NCBI RefSeq assembly: GCF_019352895.1
Contig: NZ_JAAAFX010000007.1
Span: 477,132 to 541,131, forward strand
DNA: 64,000 bases
Direction: 5' to 3'
DNA from: Variovorax boronicumulans
Lineage (GTDB): Bacteria; Pseudomonadota; Gammaproteobacteria; Burkholderiales; Burkholderiaceae_C
The position numbers were made by a program, and so were the translations under genes. Below, piece after piece: positions 54,320 through 63,917 of the stretch (positions within the stretch are counted from its first letter, which is position 1; every line of letters starts with the position of its first letter). The notes beneath the pieces were generated by a model. The model worked only from the letters and a program-made list of their open reading frames with translations, had not been told where the DNA came from and did no database searches.

Positions 54320-55494
54320 ACGTCGTGCTCTTCGCACACCCGGATTTCCTTGGCTCGGCCAGCATGCCGCGCTACACCCGCTGGCTGGCCGACGGCCTGC
54401 TGCAGCGGGGCCACACGGTGCGCATCTGGGCCCCGCGGCCCGGGTTCCATGCCTGGCCGGTGCCGAAGCGCTTCAAGAAGTGGATGGGCTACCTCGACCA
54501 GTTCGTGGTCTTTCCGCGCTGGGTGCGGCGCGAGAAGGCCCGGCAGCCGGCCGACACGCTGTACGTGTTCAGCGACCACGCGCTCGGGCCCTGGGTGCCG
54601 CTGGTGGCCTCGCAGCCCCATGTGATCCATTGCCACGACCTGCTGGCGCAGCATTCGGCGTTGGGCCGGGTGCCGCTCAACCGGCCGGGCTTCACGGGCC
54701 GGCTCTACCAGCGCTACATCCGCCATGGCTTCACGCAGGGGCGCCGCTTCATCGCGATCTCGAAGAAGACCGAGCAGGACCTGCGCGGCTTCATCGGCCC
54801 GGGGCCGGTGTGCGATGTCGTCTACAACGGCGTGAACCCGCAGTTCCATCCGGCGCCCGATGTGGCCGCCGGGCGCACCGAACTCGGGCGCAAGCTGGGC
54901 ATCGATCTGTCGCGCGGCTTCCTGCTGCATGTGGGTGTGGACGTCTGGTACAAGAACCGCGGCGGCGTGCTGGCCATGGTCGACCGCTGGCGCCGCGGCA
55001 CGTCGCAGGGCCTGCCGCTGCTCATGATCGGCCCGCCGCCGACCGACGCGCTTGTCGCCCAACGCCTGCGCATGCACGCGCCCGACGAGGTGCATTTCCT
55101 GTCGGGCGTGGCCGACGAGGTGCTGGTCGGCCTCTACGGCACGGCCACGGCCTTCCTGTTCCCTTCGATCGCCGAAGGCTTCGGCTGGCCGATCGCCGAA
55201 GCCATGGCCTCGGGCTGCCCGGTGATCACCACCGATGCGGCACCGATGAACGAGGTCGCGGGCGACGCGGCCTTCTATGTGCCGCCGGCCGATGCGGCGG
55301 CCCCCGCCGACGAGGCCTGGACCGCCGCCGCCGCCGCCGTGCTCGCGCAGGTGGTCGGCCTGGACGACGACGCGCGCTGCTCGGCCATCGCGCATGGCCT
55401 GTCCCAGGTGCGGCGCTTCGACTCCGACGCCGCGCTCGACCGCATCGAAGCGATCTACGCGCAGACGCTGGCCGCGCGCGCGCAGCCTGCCTGA
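54316..55494 (+). CDS. Glycosyltransferase, GT4 family
   Basis: 392 aa. N-terminus MNVVLFAHPDFLGSASMPRY; YNGVNPQF and LLHVGVDVWYKNRGGVL lie in the middle; the donor motif is PSIAEGFGWPIAEAMASGCPVI with EGFGW and the second Glu. The ATG overlaps the previous gene (ATGA). The asparagine synthetase gene begins 37 bases after its stop. Confidence 0.88.
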   Translation: MNVVLFAHPDFLGSASMPRYTRWLADGLLQRGHTVRIWAPRPGFHAWPVPKRFKKWMGYLDQFVVFPRWVRREKARQPADTLYVFSDHALGPWVPLVASQPHVIHCHDLLAQHSALGRVPLNRPGFTGRLYQRYIRHGFTQGRRFIAISKKTEQDLRGFIGPGPVCDVVYNGVNPQFHPAPDVAAGRTELGRKLGIDLSRGFLLHVGVDVWYKNRGGVLAMVDRWRRGTSQGLPLLMIGPPPTDALVAQRLRMHAPDEVHFLSGVADEVLVGLYGTATAFLFPSIAEGFGWPIAEAMASGCPVITTDAAPMNEVAGDAAFYVPPADAAAPADEAWTAAAAAVLAQVVGLDDDARCSAIAHGLSQVRRFDSDAALDRIEAIYAQTLAARAQPA

Positions 55495-55531
55495 GCCCCT
55501 CAACCTTCAACGCCCACCGGCCCCTTCCACC

Positions 55532-57421
55532 ATGTGCGGAATCGCAGGAATCATCAGTTTCGACCACAGCGCGGACCCGGCGGCCATCGACCGCATGAAC
55601 ACGGCGATGCAGCACCGCGGCCCCGACGCCGAAGGGCGCTACGAAGCCGATGGCGTGCTGATGGGCCAGCGCCGGCTGTCGATCATCGACGTCAGCGATG
55701 CGGCCAACCAGCCCTTCACCGAAGCGACCGGCCGCTACGTGATGGTCTTCAACGGCGAGATCTACAACTACCAGGAAGTGCGCGCGCAGCTCGACTACGC
55801 CTGGAAGACGCGCTCCGACACCGAGGTCATCCTGGCGGCCTTCATCCGCTGGGGCGCCGACTGCCTGTCGCGCCTGAACGGCATGTTCGCGATCGCGATC
55901 TGGGACAAGCACAAGCGCGAACTCTTCGTCGCGCGTGACCGCATGGGCGTCAAGCCCTTCTACTTCGTGCAGCAGCCCGGCCGCTTCACTTTCTGCTCGG
56001 AAGTCCGCGGCCTGATCGCGGCCGGCGCGAGCGACGGCCGCATCGATCGCCAGTCGCTGCGCGAGTACCTGGGCGGCGTGTCGGTGAAGACGCCGCACAC
56101 CATCCTCGAGGGCGTCGAGCAGCTGCTGCCCGGCGAGTGCGCGACGCTGACCGAGAACAGCTTCGAACGCCGCATCTACTGGCACCTGACGGGCGCACCG
56201 ACGCAGCCCATCGCCGCCGATGCCTACGCCGACTACGGCCGCGTGACCGCGACCCTGCGCCAGCTGCTCGACGCCTCGATCCAGATGCGCATGGTGGCCG
56301 ACGTGCCGGTGGGCGCCTTTCTCTCGGGCGGCATCGATTCCTCGGCCGTGGTCGCGCTCATGGCGCAGCACCACGACCAGCCGGTCGACACCTTCTCCAT
56401 CGTGTTCGAGGACAAGGAGTTCGACGAGCGCGAGTACGCGCAGATCGTCGCGAAGAAATACGGCACCCGGCACACCGAGCTGCTGCTCGATCCGCAGGAG
56501 GTGGTGCGCATCCTGCCCGACTACATCCGCCGCACCGACCATCCGACGCTGGACGGCATCAACACCTTCATCGTCTCCAAGCTGGTGGCGCAGACCGGCA
56601 TCAAGGTCGCGCTCTCGGGCCTGGGCGGCGACGAGCTGTTCGCGGGCTACCCGGGCTTCGAGCGCTGGCTCACCGTGTCGCGCCACAAGAAGCTGTTCGG
56701 CCACCCACTGTTCCGCCAGGGCGTGGGCGCGGCCAGCGCGGTGCTCAAGACGCGCGCGCTGTCCAAGCTCAACGACCTCACGAGCGGCGGCAACCTCGAC
56801 CTGTCGTCCTTCTACGGCGCGAGCCGCAGCGTGTTCGTGCGCGGCGACCTCGACCGGCTGCTGAGCTTTCCGGCCGACACGCGCCAGCGTGGCTGGGAGC
56901 ACGTCAACTTCGGCACTGCGTCGCAGTTCCCGCTGCTGGGCCAGTACTCGATCGCCGAGCTGTCAGGCTACACGCTGGACGTGCTGCTGCGCGACACCGA
57001 CCAGATGAGCATGGCCTGGGGCCTGGAGATCCGCGAGCCCTTCTTCGACTACCGTCTGATCGAGTACGTGCTGCGCATGCCCGACGCGATGAAGACCGAC
57101 TTCAAGACGCCCAAGAAGGCGCTGGTCGACGCCATGGGCACGCTGCTGCCGCCGGAGATCGTGCACCGTCCGAAGAAGGGCTTCTCCTTTCCCTGGGATC
57201 GCTGGCTGCGCAACGATCTCAAGGATTTCTGCGCCGCCGCGCTGGACCAGCTGGGCCGCAACGCACTGTTCGATCGCGCCGAAGTGGCGTCGCTGTGGCA
57301 GCGCTTCCTGGCCGGTGACCGGCGCGTCAACTGGACGCATGTCTGGTCGCTGGTGATGCTGCAGTCGTGGATGGCGGCGCGTGCGGCCGAGGTGCCGATG
57401 CCCGTGGTCGAGACGGCTTGA
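55532..57421 (+). CDS. asnB: Asparagine synthetase, glutamine-hydrolysing
   Basis: 629 aa. Cys2 (MCGIAGI) is the glutaminase nucleophile, with RGPDAEG, RRLSIID and VMVFNGEIYNY in the N-terminal Ntn domain. The synthetase domain has the ATP loop LSGGIDSSAVVAL and GLGGDELFAGYP. In glycan clusters AsnB-like proteins often amidate a sugar acid rather than aspartate; this gene follows two glycosyltransferases, so that role is possible. Confidence 0.93.
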   Translation: MCGIAGIISFDHSADPAAIDRMNTAMQHRGPDAEGRYEADGVLMGQRRLSIIDVSDAANQPFTEATGRYVMVFNGEIYNYQEVRAQLDYAWKTRSDTEVILAAFIRWGADCLSRLNGMFAIAIWDKHKRELFVARDRMGVKPFYFVQQPGRFTFCSEVRGLIAAGASDGRIDRQSLREYLGGVSVKTPHTILEGVEQLLPGECATLTENSFERRIYWHLTGAPTQPIAADAYADYGRVTATLRQLLDASIQMRMVADVPVGAFLSGGIDSSAVVALMAQHHDQPVDTFSIVFEDKEFDEREYAQIVAKKYGTRHTELLLDPQEVVRILPDYIRRTDHPTLDGINTFIVSKLVAQTGIKVALSGLGGDELFAGYPGFERWLTVSRHKKLFGHPLFRQGVGAASAVLKTRALSKLNDLTSGGNLDLSSFYGASRSVFVRGDLDRLLSFPADTRQRGWEHVNFGTASQFPLLGQYSIAELSGYTLDVLLRDTDQMSMAWGLEIREPFFDYRLIEYVLRMPDAMKTDFKTPKKALVDAMGTLLPPEIVHRPKKGFSFPWDRWLRNDLKDFCAAALDQLGRNALFDRAEVASLWQRFLAGDRRVNWTHVWSLVMLQSWMAARAAEVPMPVVETA

Positions 57422-57587
57422 GCGTTCTGTCGGAAGCCGCTCGCTCCCCGGCTTGGCGTCCTGGCCTGCCGCCGTGCTCGTGCGGCCTTGCAGCCACCTT
57501 TCCGCGCAGGCGCTTGCACGACCCTGTCCAGGTCTTGCATCCGTTCTCAAGGAACAGATAAGCAAGTTCATTTTTCGCATTGGCGTG

Positions 57588-57621
57588 GCCCGCACTGCCG
57601 GCCTATCGTCGCGGGCTTTTT
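57588..57621 (+). terminator. Possible Rho-independent terminator after asnB
   Basis: GCCCGC (57588-57593) pairs with GCGGGC (57611-57616) across a 17-base loop, followed by TTTTT. The large loop lowers confidence. It lies in the 264-base gap between asnB and the YdhR-like gene, in which no gene is seen. Confidence 0.5.
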
Positions 57622-57685
57622 GCGTCTTCGGTTTCCACGAACGCACGCACTGCCCCGCAACGCACGAGACCTGCACGCCCACGCC

Positions 57686-58006
57686 ATGAGCCACGCCCCG
57701 CCAACGACCCTGCTTCAATTCGACTTCCCCTTCGCCGGGCCCTGGGGCGCCGAGCTCGGCAGCGCGATGAACGATCTTGCGCTCGACATCGCCGGCGAGG
57801 ACGGCCTGCTCTGGAAGATCTGGACCGAGAACCAGGCTGCCGGCCGCGCAGGCGGCATCTATCTGTTCGCCGACGCGGCTTCGGCAGAGCGCTACCGCAC
57901 CAAGCACGCGGCGCGTCTGCAGGCGTTCGGCGTCGAAGGGGTGGTGGCGCACAGCTTCGCTGTCAACGCCGCGCTCACGCACATCACACGCGGTCCGCTG
58001 TCATGA
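57686..58006 (+). CDS. YdhR-like putative monooxygenase (ferredoxin-like fold)
   Basis: 106 aa. LLQFDFPFAGPWG at the start, GLLWKIWTENQAAGRAGGIYLF in the middle and AERYRTKHAARLQAFGV follow the YdhR pattern (short alpha/beta barrel dimers). The biochemical role of YdhR is not established. The stop overlaps the next ATG (ATGA), so it is translationally coupled to the M19 gene. Confidence 0.82.
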   Translation: MSHAPPTTLLQFDFPFAGPWGAELGSAMNDLALDIAGEDGLLWKIWTENQAAGRAGGIYLFADAASAERYRTKHAARLQAFGVEGVVAHSFAVNAALTHITRGPLS

Positions 58007-59019
58007 GCGCGCCGCTCGCGAGCACGCGTCCGGCCGACGCGTTGATCCAGCGCGCCCTGGTCTGGGAGAGCGCTGTCGGCTGGACGCCTGAGTGCCTGGC
58101 CGAAGGGCCGGGGATGCTCGAGCGTTTTCATGCGGGCGGCTTCTCCTTCGTCTCGCTGACCATCGGTGCCGACTGGGACAAGCCCGAGCCCACGCTGCGC
58201 CACTTCGCCCAGCAACGCCGCTGGCTCGAAGCCCAGCCGCACCTGCGCCTGGTGGAGAGCGTGGACGACATCCGCCACGCCAAGGCCGACGGCCGCCTGG
58301 GGGTGGGCTTTCATCTGCAGGGCGCGGGGCCGCTGGCCTACGAGCCCGCGCTGCTCGCGGTCTGGTACCGCCTGGGCGTGCGCTGGATCATCCCGGCCTA
58401 CAACACGCGCAATCCGCTGGGCGACGGTTGCCACGAGCCGTCGGACGCCGGCCTCTCGATGCTGGGCCGCGCCTTCGTGGCCGAGGCCAACCGGGTCGGC
58501 ATGATGCTCGACGCCAGCCATGCGGGCATCCGGACCTCGCTCGACATCATCGAGCACTCGACCCAGCCGGTGATCTTTTCGCATTCGAGTGCGCATGCCG
58601 TCAAGGCGCACGAGCGCAACGTCAACGACGCGCAGATCCGCGCGCTCGCCGCGCGCGGCGGGGTGGTGGGCATCAACTCCATCGGCGCCTTCGTGGCCGA
58701 GGACAACAGTTCGGGCGTGACCGGCGTGGTGCGTCACATCGACCACATCGCCCAACTGGTGGGGCCGCAGCACGTGGGCCTGGGCCTGGACGTGGTCTTC
58801 TACCAGGCCTTCATGACCCAGCTCTATGACGCGGGCCCCCTGATGGCGCAGCGCGGCTACCCGCGACCGCCCTGGGCCGACGTCAAGCCCGAGGTGCTGC
58901 CCGAACTGGTCGAGGCGCTGCAGCGCCTGGGCTATGGCGACGACGCCATCCTGGGCGTGCTCGGCGAGAACTTCCTGCGCGTGGCGGGCCAGAACTGGCA
59001 CGGCACCACGCCGACCTGA
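58003..59019 (+). CDS. Membrane-dipeptidase-like protein (M19 family) lacking metal ligands
   Basis: 338-aa TIM-barrel protein of the renal dipeptidase family. LDASHAGIRTSLDI and FSHSSAHAVKAHERNVND carry the two late His ligands (H173, H194). However, the N-terminal His-x-Asp, normally in a DGHND motif, is replaced by VWESAV, and the bridging Glu of EGG is Gln106 (LQGAGP). The canonical binuclear zinc site therefore cannot form as in the type enzyme. It may bind one metal or have another chemistry. Operon with a YdhR-like gene and an ABC importer. Confidence 0.85.
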   Translation: MSAPLASTRPADALIQRALVWESAVGWTPECLAEGPGMLERFHAGGFSFVSLTIGADWDKPEPTLRHFAQQRRWLEAQPHLRLVESVDDIRHAKADGRLGVGFHLQGAGPLAYEPALLAVWYRLGVRWIIPAYNTRNPLGDGCHEPSDAGLSMLGRAFVAEANRVGMMLDASHAGIRTSLDIIEHSTQPVIFSHSSAHAVKAHERNVNDAQIRALAARGGVVGINSIGAFVAEDNSSGVTGVVRHIDHIAQLVGPQHVGLGLDVVFYQAFMTQLYDAGPLMAQRGYPRPPWADVKPEVLPELVEALQRLGYGDDAILGVLGENFLRVAGQNWHGTTPT

Positions 59020-59051
59020 TTCCTTCTTTCAAAAAATCCGGAGACTTTTCG

Positions 59052-60026
59052 ATGAACGCCAGACATCTTCTGGGCGCGATAGCGCTCGTCCTCACGAGCG
59101 CGGTGTCGGCCCAGACCCCCGCCCCCAAGGTCATCGCGATCGCCAGCTTCGGCGAACACCCGGCGCTGAACCAGGTCGCCGAGGGCTTCAAGGCGCGCCT
59201 GGGTCAGCTGGGCTACGTGGAGGGCCGCCAGGTCAGCTACGACTTCATGCATGCCAACTTCGACCGCAGCCTGGTGCCGCAGGTGCTGCAGCGCGCCGAG
59301 GCGAAGAAGCCCGACCTGATCTTCGCCATCACGACACCGATCAACCAGGCGGCCGTGCGCGGCATCAAGGACAAGTCGATCCCGATCGTGTTCGGCTCGG
59401 TGGTCGACCCGGTGGCCGCGGGCATCGTGCCCGATTGGCAGCACGGCTCGGCAACGAGCAGCGGCGCCACGCTGCTGCAGGACTTCGAGGCCTCGCTGGC
59501 CTTCGTCAAGCAGGTGGTGCCCACGGTCAAGCGCGTCGGCACGCTCTACAACCCGGGCGAAGACAACGACAAGACCAACATCGACCTGTTCAACAAGGCC
59601 GCGCGCAAGCTTGGCCTGGAGGTGGTAGCCGTGCCGGTCGACAACGCGAACGACCTGCCGCAGCGCGTGCAGAGCTTCGCCGGCAAGGTCGATGCGATCT
59701 ACCAGATCCAGTCGAACATCGTGCAGACCGCGATACCGGTGGTGGCACAGGTGGCGCGGCGCATCCGCGTGCCGCTGTTCAACTCGGTGTATTCCGAACC
59801 GCTCAAGCACCAACTTGCTGGCTTCCACGCCGTGTCCTATGCCAAGAACGGCGAGCACGCGGCCGACATCGCCGACCGCATCCTGAAAGGCGAGAAGCCG
59901 GCCCACATCGCACCCTACGTGCCCAAGGCCAGCGACTTCGATTCCTTCTTCAGTGCGCAAGGCCTGCAGGCGGTCGGCCTGTCGGTGCCGGCCGCGCTCG
60001 AGCAGAGCCCCTGGCTGCTCAAGTGA
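59052..60026 (+). CDS. TrpX-type ABC transporter binding protein
   Basis: 324 aa. Signal peptide cut after SAQ (about residue 21). The mature protein KVIAIASFGEHPALNQVAEGFKA and VPTVKRVGTLYNPGEDND have the pattern of the ABC_sub_bind (PF04392-like) family, whose gene set TrpXYZ is linked in Gram-positives to aromatic amino-acid import. The ATPase gene overlaps it by four bases. The dipeptidase-like neighbour could supply the ligand. Confidence 0.87.
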   Translation: MNARHLLGAIALVLTSAVSAQTPAPKVIAIASFGEHPALNQVAEGFKARLGQLGYVEGRQVSYDFMHANFDRSLVPQVLQRAEAKKPDLIFAITTPINQAAVRGIKDKSIPIVFGSVVDPVAAGIVPDWQHGSATSSGATLLQDFEASLAFVKQVVPTVKRVGTLYNPGEDNDKTNIDLFNKAARKLGLEVVAVPVDNANDLPQRVQSFAGKVDAIYQIQSNIVQTAIPVVAQVARRIRVPLFNSVYSEPLKHQLAGFHAVSYAKNGEHAADIADRILKGEKPAHIAPYVPKASDFDSFFSAQGLQAVGLSVPAALEQSPWLLK

Positions 60027-60820
60027 GCGAGGCCTTGCCGACCCTGGTGTGCCGGGGCCTGACCAAGACCTTCCACCGCGACCTGCCCGAATCCAGGCCC
60101 GCACTCGACGGCCTGGACCTGAGCGTGGCGCCGGGTGATTTCCTGGTGCTGATCGGTGGCAACGGCGCGGGCAAATCGACGCTGCTCAACACCATCGCGG
60201 GCACCGTGCAGCCGGACCGGGGTTCGCTGGTGATCGCGGGCCGCGACATCACGGCGCTGGCGCCGCACAAACGCGCCAGCCTGGTCACGCGCGTGTTCCA
60301 GGACCCGATGGCCGGCACCGCCGCCGCCATGACGATCGAAGAAAACCTGGCCGTCGCCGAGCGACGCGGGCAGGCGCACCGCGCGCGCAGCCTGCTCACT
60401 CCCGAGCGCCGCGCCAGGTACCGCGACTGGCTGGCCGAGCTCGGCCTGGGGCTCGAGGACCGGCTCGACACCTCGGTCGCCCTGCTCTCGGGCGGCCAGC
60501 GCCAGGCGCTGTCGCTGCTGATGGCGGTGGTCTCGCAGCCGCTGCTGCTGCTGCTCGACGAGCACACCGCCGCGCTGGACCCGCGCACCGCGAACCGCGT
60601 GATGGAGGCCACGATGCGCGCCGTGACCGAGCGCCGGCTGACCACGCTGATGGTGACGCACAACATGAGCCAGGCCATCGCCACCGGCAACCGCCTGATC
60701 ATGATGGACGCGGGCCGCATCCGCTTCGACATTCGCGGCGCCGAGAAGGCCGCGCTGACGCCCGACGCGCTGGTGGAACGCTTCCACATCGACAACGACC
60801 GCATGCGGCTTGGACACTGA
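60023..60820 (+). CDS. ABC transporter ATPase (TrpZ type)
   Basis: 265 aa from a GTG that overlaps the preceding stop (GTGA). Walker A IGGNGAGKSTL, the Q-loop RVFQDPMAGT, signature LSGGQRQALSLLMAV and Walker B LLLLLDEHTAALDP are present; Walker B is followed by His in place of the usual Pro (DEHTAALD). This DEHTAAL variant is known in this subfamily. It energises the permease encoded next. Confidence 0.9.
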   Translation: MSEALPTLVCRGLTKTFHRDLPESRPALDGLDLSVAPGDFLVLIGGNGAGKSTLLNTIAGTVQPDRGSLVIAGRDITALAPHKRASLVTRVFQDPMAGTAAAMTIEENLAVAERRGQAHRARSLLTPERRARYRDWLAELGLGLEDRLDTSVALLSGGQRQALSLLMAVVSQPLLLLLDEHTAALDPRTANRVMEATMRAVTERRLTTLMVTHNMSQAIATGNRLIMMDAGRIRFDIRGAEKAALTPDALVERFHIDNDRMRLGH

Positions 60821-60827
60821 GGCCGTG

Positions 60828-61730
60828 ATGGACTTTCTTCAAGCCTTCCTCAACCTGGTGCCGGTGACGCTCGCGCAGAGCCTGGTCTATGCACTGCTGG
60901 TCATGGGCATCATGATCCCGATCCGCCTGGTGGGTTTTCCCGACCTGACCTGCGAAGGGTCCTTCCCGCTCGGCGGCTGCGTCTGCGCCGCCCTGCTGCT
61001 GGCGGGTTGGCATCCCGTGCTCGCGACCCTGGCCGCCATCGCCGCCGGCGTGCTGGCCGGCGCGCTCACCGCGCTGGTCAACCTGCGCTTCGGTCTCAGC
61101 CCGCTGCTCGCGGGCATCGTGGTGTTCACCGCGCTCTACAGCATCAACCTGCGCGTGCTTGGCCAATCGAACGTAGCGCTGTTCGACACCGCCAGCCTGT
61201 TCCAGCTGATCCATCCGGAGCTCACCCAATCGGTGGGCCTGCAGATCGGCTTCTTCGCGCTGCTCGTGCTGGCCTTGCTGTTCGCGTTGCGCTGGTACCT
61301 GAGGACGGAGTCGGGCGCTGCGCTGCGCGTGGTGGGTGTCAATGCCGACCTGGCGCCGTCGCTCGGGATCAGCGACTGGACGTACACGATCGCCGGCCTG
61401 GCGCTGGCCAATGGCCTCGTCGGGCTGGGCGGCGCACTGATCGTGCAGCAGCAGGGCTTTGTCGATGTGGGCATGGGCCTGGGCGTGCTGATCAACGGGC
61501 TGGCCTCGCTGGTCATCGGTGAGGCCCTCACCGGGCGCAAGACCATCACGCGTCAGTTGGCGGCGCCGGTGGTCGGCAGCATCCTGTACTTCCAACTGGT
61601 GTCGCTGGGCCTGTCGAGCGGCCTGAAGCCGGGCGACCTGAAACTGGTCACTGCGGTGTTCGTGCTGATCACGCTGGGATTGCCTGCATTCCGGGCGCGG
61701 GGACAGGCGCGCGAGACGATCCGCGTGTGA
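60828..61730 (+). CDS. ABC transporter permease (TrpY type)
   Basis: 300 aa with about nine hydrophobic helices. IPIRLVGFPDLTCEGSFPLGG and ALRVVGVNADLAPSLGISDW are typical of the BPD_transp_2-like permeases paired with the PF04392 binding proteins. ATG at 60828, seven bases after the ATPase stop, with GAGG upstream. It ends the transporter operon. Confidence 0.9.
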   Translation: MDFLQAFLNLVPVTLAQSLVYALLVMGIMIPIRLVGFPDLTCEGSFPLGGCVCAALLLAGWHPVLATLAAIAAGVLAGALTALVNLRFGLSPLLAGIVVFTALYSINLRVLGQSNVALFDTASLFQLIHPELTQSVGLQIGFFALLVLALLFALRWYLRTESGAALRVVGVNADLAPSLGISDWTYTIAGLALANGLVGLGGALIVQQQGFVDVGMGLGVLINGLASLVIGEALTGRKTITRQLAAPVVGSILYFQLVSLGLSSGLKPGDLKLVTAVFVLITLGLPAFRARGQARETIRV

Positions 61731-61787
61731 CCTCGCGGCAGCGGCCAGCCCTTTGTACGGCTGAATCCAGACGGAGCTGCCGGCTGC

Positions 61788-62267
61788 TCAGTCCGCCCGG
61801 TAGCTCCCCGACTTGCCGCCGTGCTTCTCCAGCACGCGCACGTCGGTGATGGTCATGCCGCGGTCGACCGCCTTGCACATGTCGTAGATGGTCAGCAGCG
61901 CGACCTGCACCGCGGTCAGCGCCTCCATCTCGACGCCGGTGGGGCCGACGGTCTCGACCGTGGCGGTGCACACCACCTGCGGCACGCCGCCCTCGGCCAG
62001 CGCGAAGGCCACGGCCACGCGGGTCAGGGCCAGGGGGTGGCACAGCGGGATCAGGTCGCTGGTCTTCTTGGCGGCCTGGATGCCGGCGATGCGCGCGATG
62101 CCCAGCACGTCGCCCTTCTTCGCGGTGCCCGATTCGATCAGCGCCAGCGTGTGGGCCTGCATCTCGATGCGGCCCGTGGCCACGGCCACGCGATGGGTCG
62201 CGGGCTTGCCGGCCACATCCACCATGTGGGCCTGGCCTTGGGCGTCGAAATGGGTGAGGGTGCTCAT
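61788..62267 (-). CDS. moaC: Cyclic pyranopterin monophosphate synthase MoaC
   Basis: 159 aa. MVDVAGKPATHRVA, IPLCHPLALT, VETVGPTGVEMEALTAVQVALLTIYDMCKAVD and the ending EKHGGKSG are all MoaC hallmarks. It converts the cyclic dihydroguanosine intermediate to cPMP in molybdenum cofactor synthesis. No other moa gene is adjacent. It is divergent from the M48 protease gene with a 54-base gap. Confidence 0.95.
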   Translation of the reverse strand: MSTLTHFDAQGQAHMVDVAGKPATHRVAVATGRIEMQAHTLALIESGTAKKGDVLGIARIAGIQAAKKTSDLIPLCHPLALTRVAVAFALAEGGVPQVVCTATVETVGPTGVEMEALTAVQVALLTIYDMCKAVDRGMTITDVRVLEKHGGKSGSYRAD

Positions 62268-62321
62268 GGGGTGAACGTTCGCTGGGGTTGTGCATCATAC
62301 GAGTCCGTTCCGCCACCTGCG

Positions 62322-63917
62322 ATGCCGCCCTCCATGCCGCACTGGACCGCCGTTTCCCTCTCTGTACGCCCCGCGTTGCGCCGGGCCTGCGTGGCCCTGC
62401 TGGTCGCCAGCCAGTGCCTGCTGCCGCCGCTGGCCCGGGCCCAGTTGCTGCCCGGCATGGGCGACGGCGGCGAGATGACGGCCGCGGCCGAACGCCGGCT
62501 CGGCGACCAGATCGCGCGCGAGCTCTACCGCGACCCCGACTTCATCGACGACCCGGTGCTGGTCGACTACGTGCAGTCGGTCTGGCAGCCGCTGATGGCC
62601 GCGGCCCGCGTGCGCGGCGAACTCACGCCCGAGCTCGACGAGCGCTTCGCCTGGGCCGTGCTGCTGGGCCGCGACCGCAGCATCAATGCCTTCGCGCTGC
62701 CCGGCGGCTACCTGGGCGTGCACCTCGGCCTGATCGCCGTCACCGACAGCCGCGACGAGCTCGCCACCGTGCTGGGCCATGAGCTCTCGCACGTCACGCA
62801 GCGCCACATCGCCCGCATCATGGCCAAGCAGAGCCGGCAGATGCCGCTGCTGCTGGCGGCGATGGTGCTGGGCATGATCGCGGCCGGCAAGAGCCGCAAT
62901 GGCGACGCGGGCCAGGCGGTGCTGATGGGCAGCCAGGCGCTGGCCATGCAGAGCCAGCTCGACTTCTCGCGCGACATGGAGCGCGAGGCCGACCGCGTGG
63001 GCTTCGGCGTGATGACGCAGGCCGGCTTCGCGCCCCAGGGCGCGGCCTCGATGTTCGAGAAGCTGCAGTACGCCTCGCGCCTCAACGACAACGGCTCCTA
63101 TCCCTACCTGCGCAGCCATCCGCTCAACAGCGAGCGCATCGCCGACATGCAGGCCCGCTTCCAGTTCCGCGGCGAGGGCTCCGCCGTGCCCGCGGCCGGG
63201 ACCGTGCCGGCCGCCGCGCTCAAGCCCGTGCTGCAGATGGACCACGCCATGATGGCGGCCCGCGCCCGCGTGCTGTCGCGCCCCGGTGCCGACCTGCTGC
63301 GCCAGGCGGTGGACGCGTCCAGCGGCACCGATTTCGCGCGCCGCGCGCCCGCGCAGCAGGCCGGCCTGCTGTACGCGGGGGCGCTGAGCGCGAACGAGCT
63401 GCACGACCCCCGCACGGCCCGCCGGCTGGCCGATCGGCTCACGGCGCTGGTGGCGCCCGATCCGGCCGCGGCCCCGCTGGCGCGGCTGCTGAGCGCCGAG
63501 CTGTACCTCGCAGCCGGCGCGGCGCCCCAGGCCGCGGCCCTGCTCGAGCCCGGGGCGGCCCCGCGCACCCGCGCCGAGCTGCTGCTGGCCTCGCAGGTGG
63601 CGGTGGCCCAGCGCCAGCCGGCCCCGATGGTGGCGCCCCTGCGCGACTGGGTGGCCCTTCACCCGCGCGATGCGGGCGCCTGGCATGCGCTGTCCACCCT
63701 CTACAACGCGCAGAACGACGCCTTGCGTGCCGTGCGCGCCGATGCCGAGGCCAACGTCGCGGTGCTCGACTACGCCGGCGCGCGCGACCGTTTCAAGGCC
63801 GCGCAGGACCTGGCGCGCGGCGGCGGCGACCACTACGAAGCCTCCATCATCGACACGCGTGCACGGGCGGTGGAGGCGCTGCTGCAGGCCCAGCAGGCCG
63901 ATCCGCCGTTGCGTTGA
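62322..63917 (+). CDS. M48 zinc metalloprotease, BepA/YfgC-like
   Basis: 531 aa. A signal-like hydrophobic stretch (ALRRACVALLVASQCLLPPLARA) leads into the periplasm. The zinc motif HELSH lies in VLGHELSHVTQRH, with the third ligand in MEREAD. A C-terminal TPR region follows (about residues 330-520). E. coli BepA (487 aa) assists outer-membrane protein assembly and LptD maturation. The start could also be the ATG at 62334. The gene ends 83 bases before the window edge. Confidence 0.92.
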   Translation: MPPSMPHWTAVSLSVRPALRRACVALLVASQCLLPPLARAQLLPGMGDGGEMTAAAERRLGDQIARELYRDPDFIDDPVLVDYVQSVWQPLMAAARVRGELTPELDERFAWAVLLGRDRSINAFALPGGYLGVHLGLIAVTDSRDELATVLGHELSHVTQRHIARIMAKQSRQMPLLLAAMVLGMIAAGKSRNGDAGQAVLMGSQALAMQSQLDFSRDMEREADRVGFGVMTQAGFAPQGAASMFEKLQYASRLNDNGSYPYLRSHPLNSERIADMQARFQFRGEGSAVPAAGTVPAAALKPVLQMDHAMMAARARVLSRPGADLLRQAVDASSGTDFARRAPAQQAGLLYAGALSANELHDPRTARRLADRLTALVAPDPAAAPLARLLSAELYLAAGAAPQAAALLEPGAAPRTRAELLLASQVAVAQRQPAPMVAPLRDWVALHPRDAGAWHALSTLYNAQNDALRAVRADAEANVAVLDYAGARDRFKAAQDLARGGGDHYEASIIDTRARAVEALLQAQQADPPLR

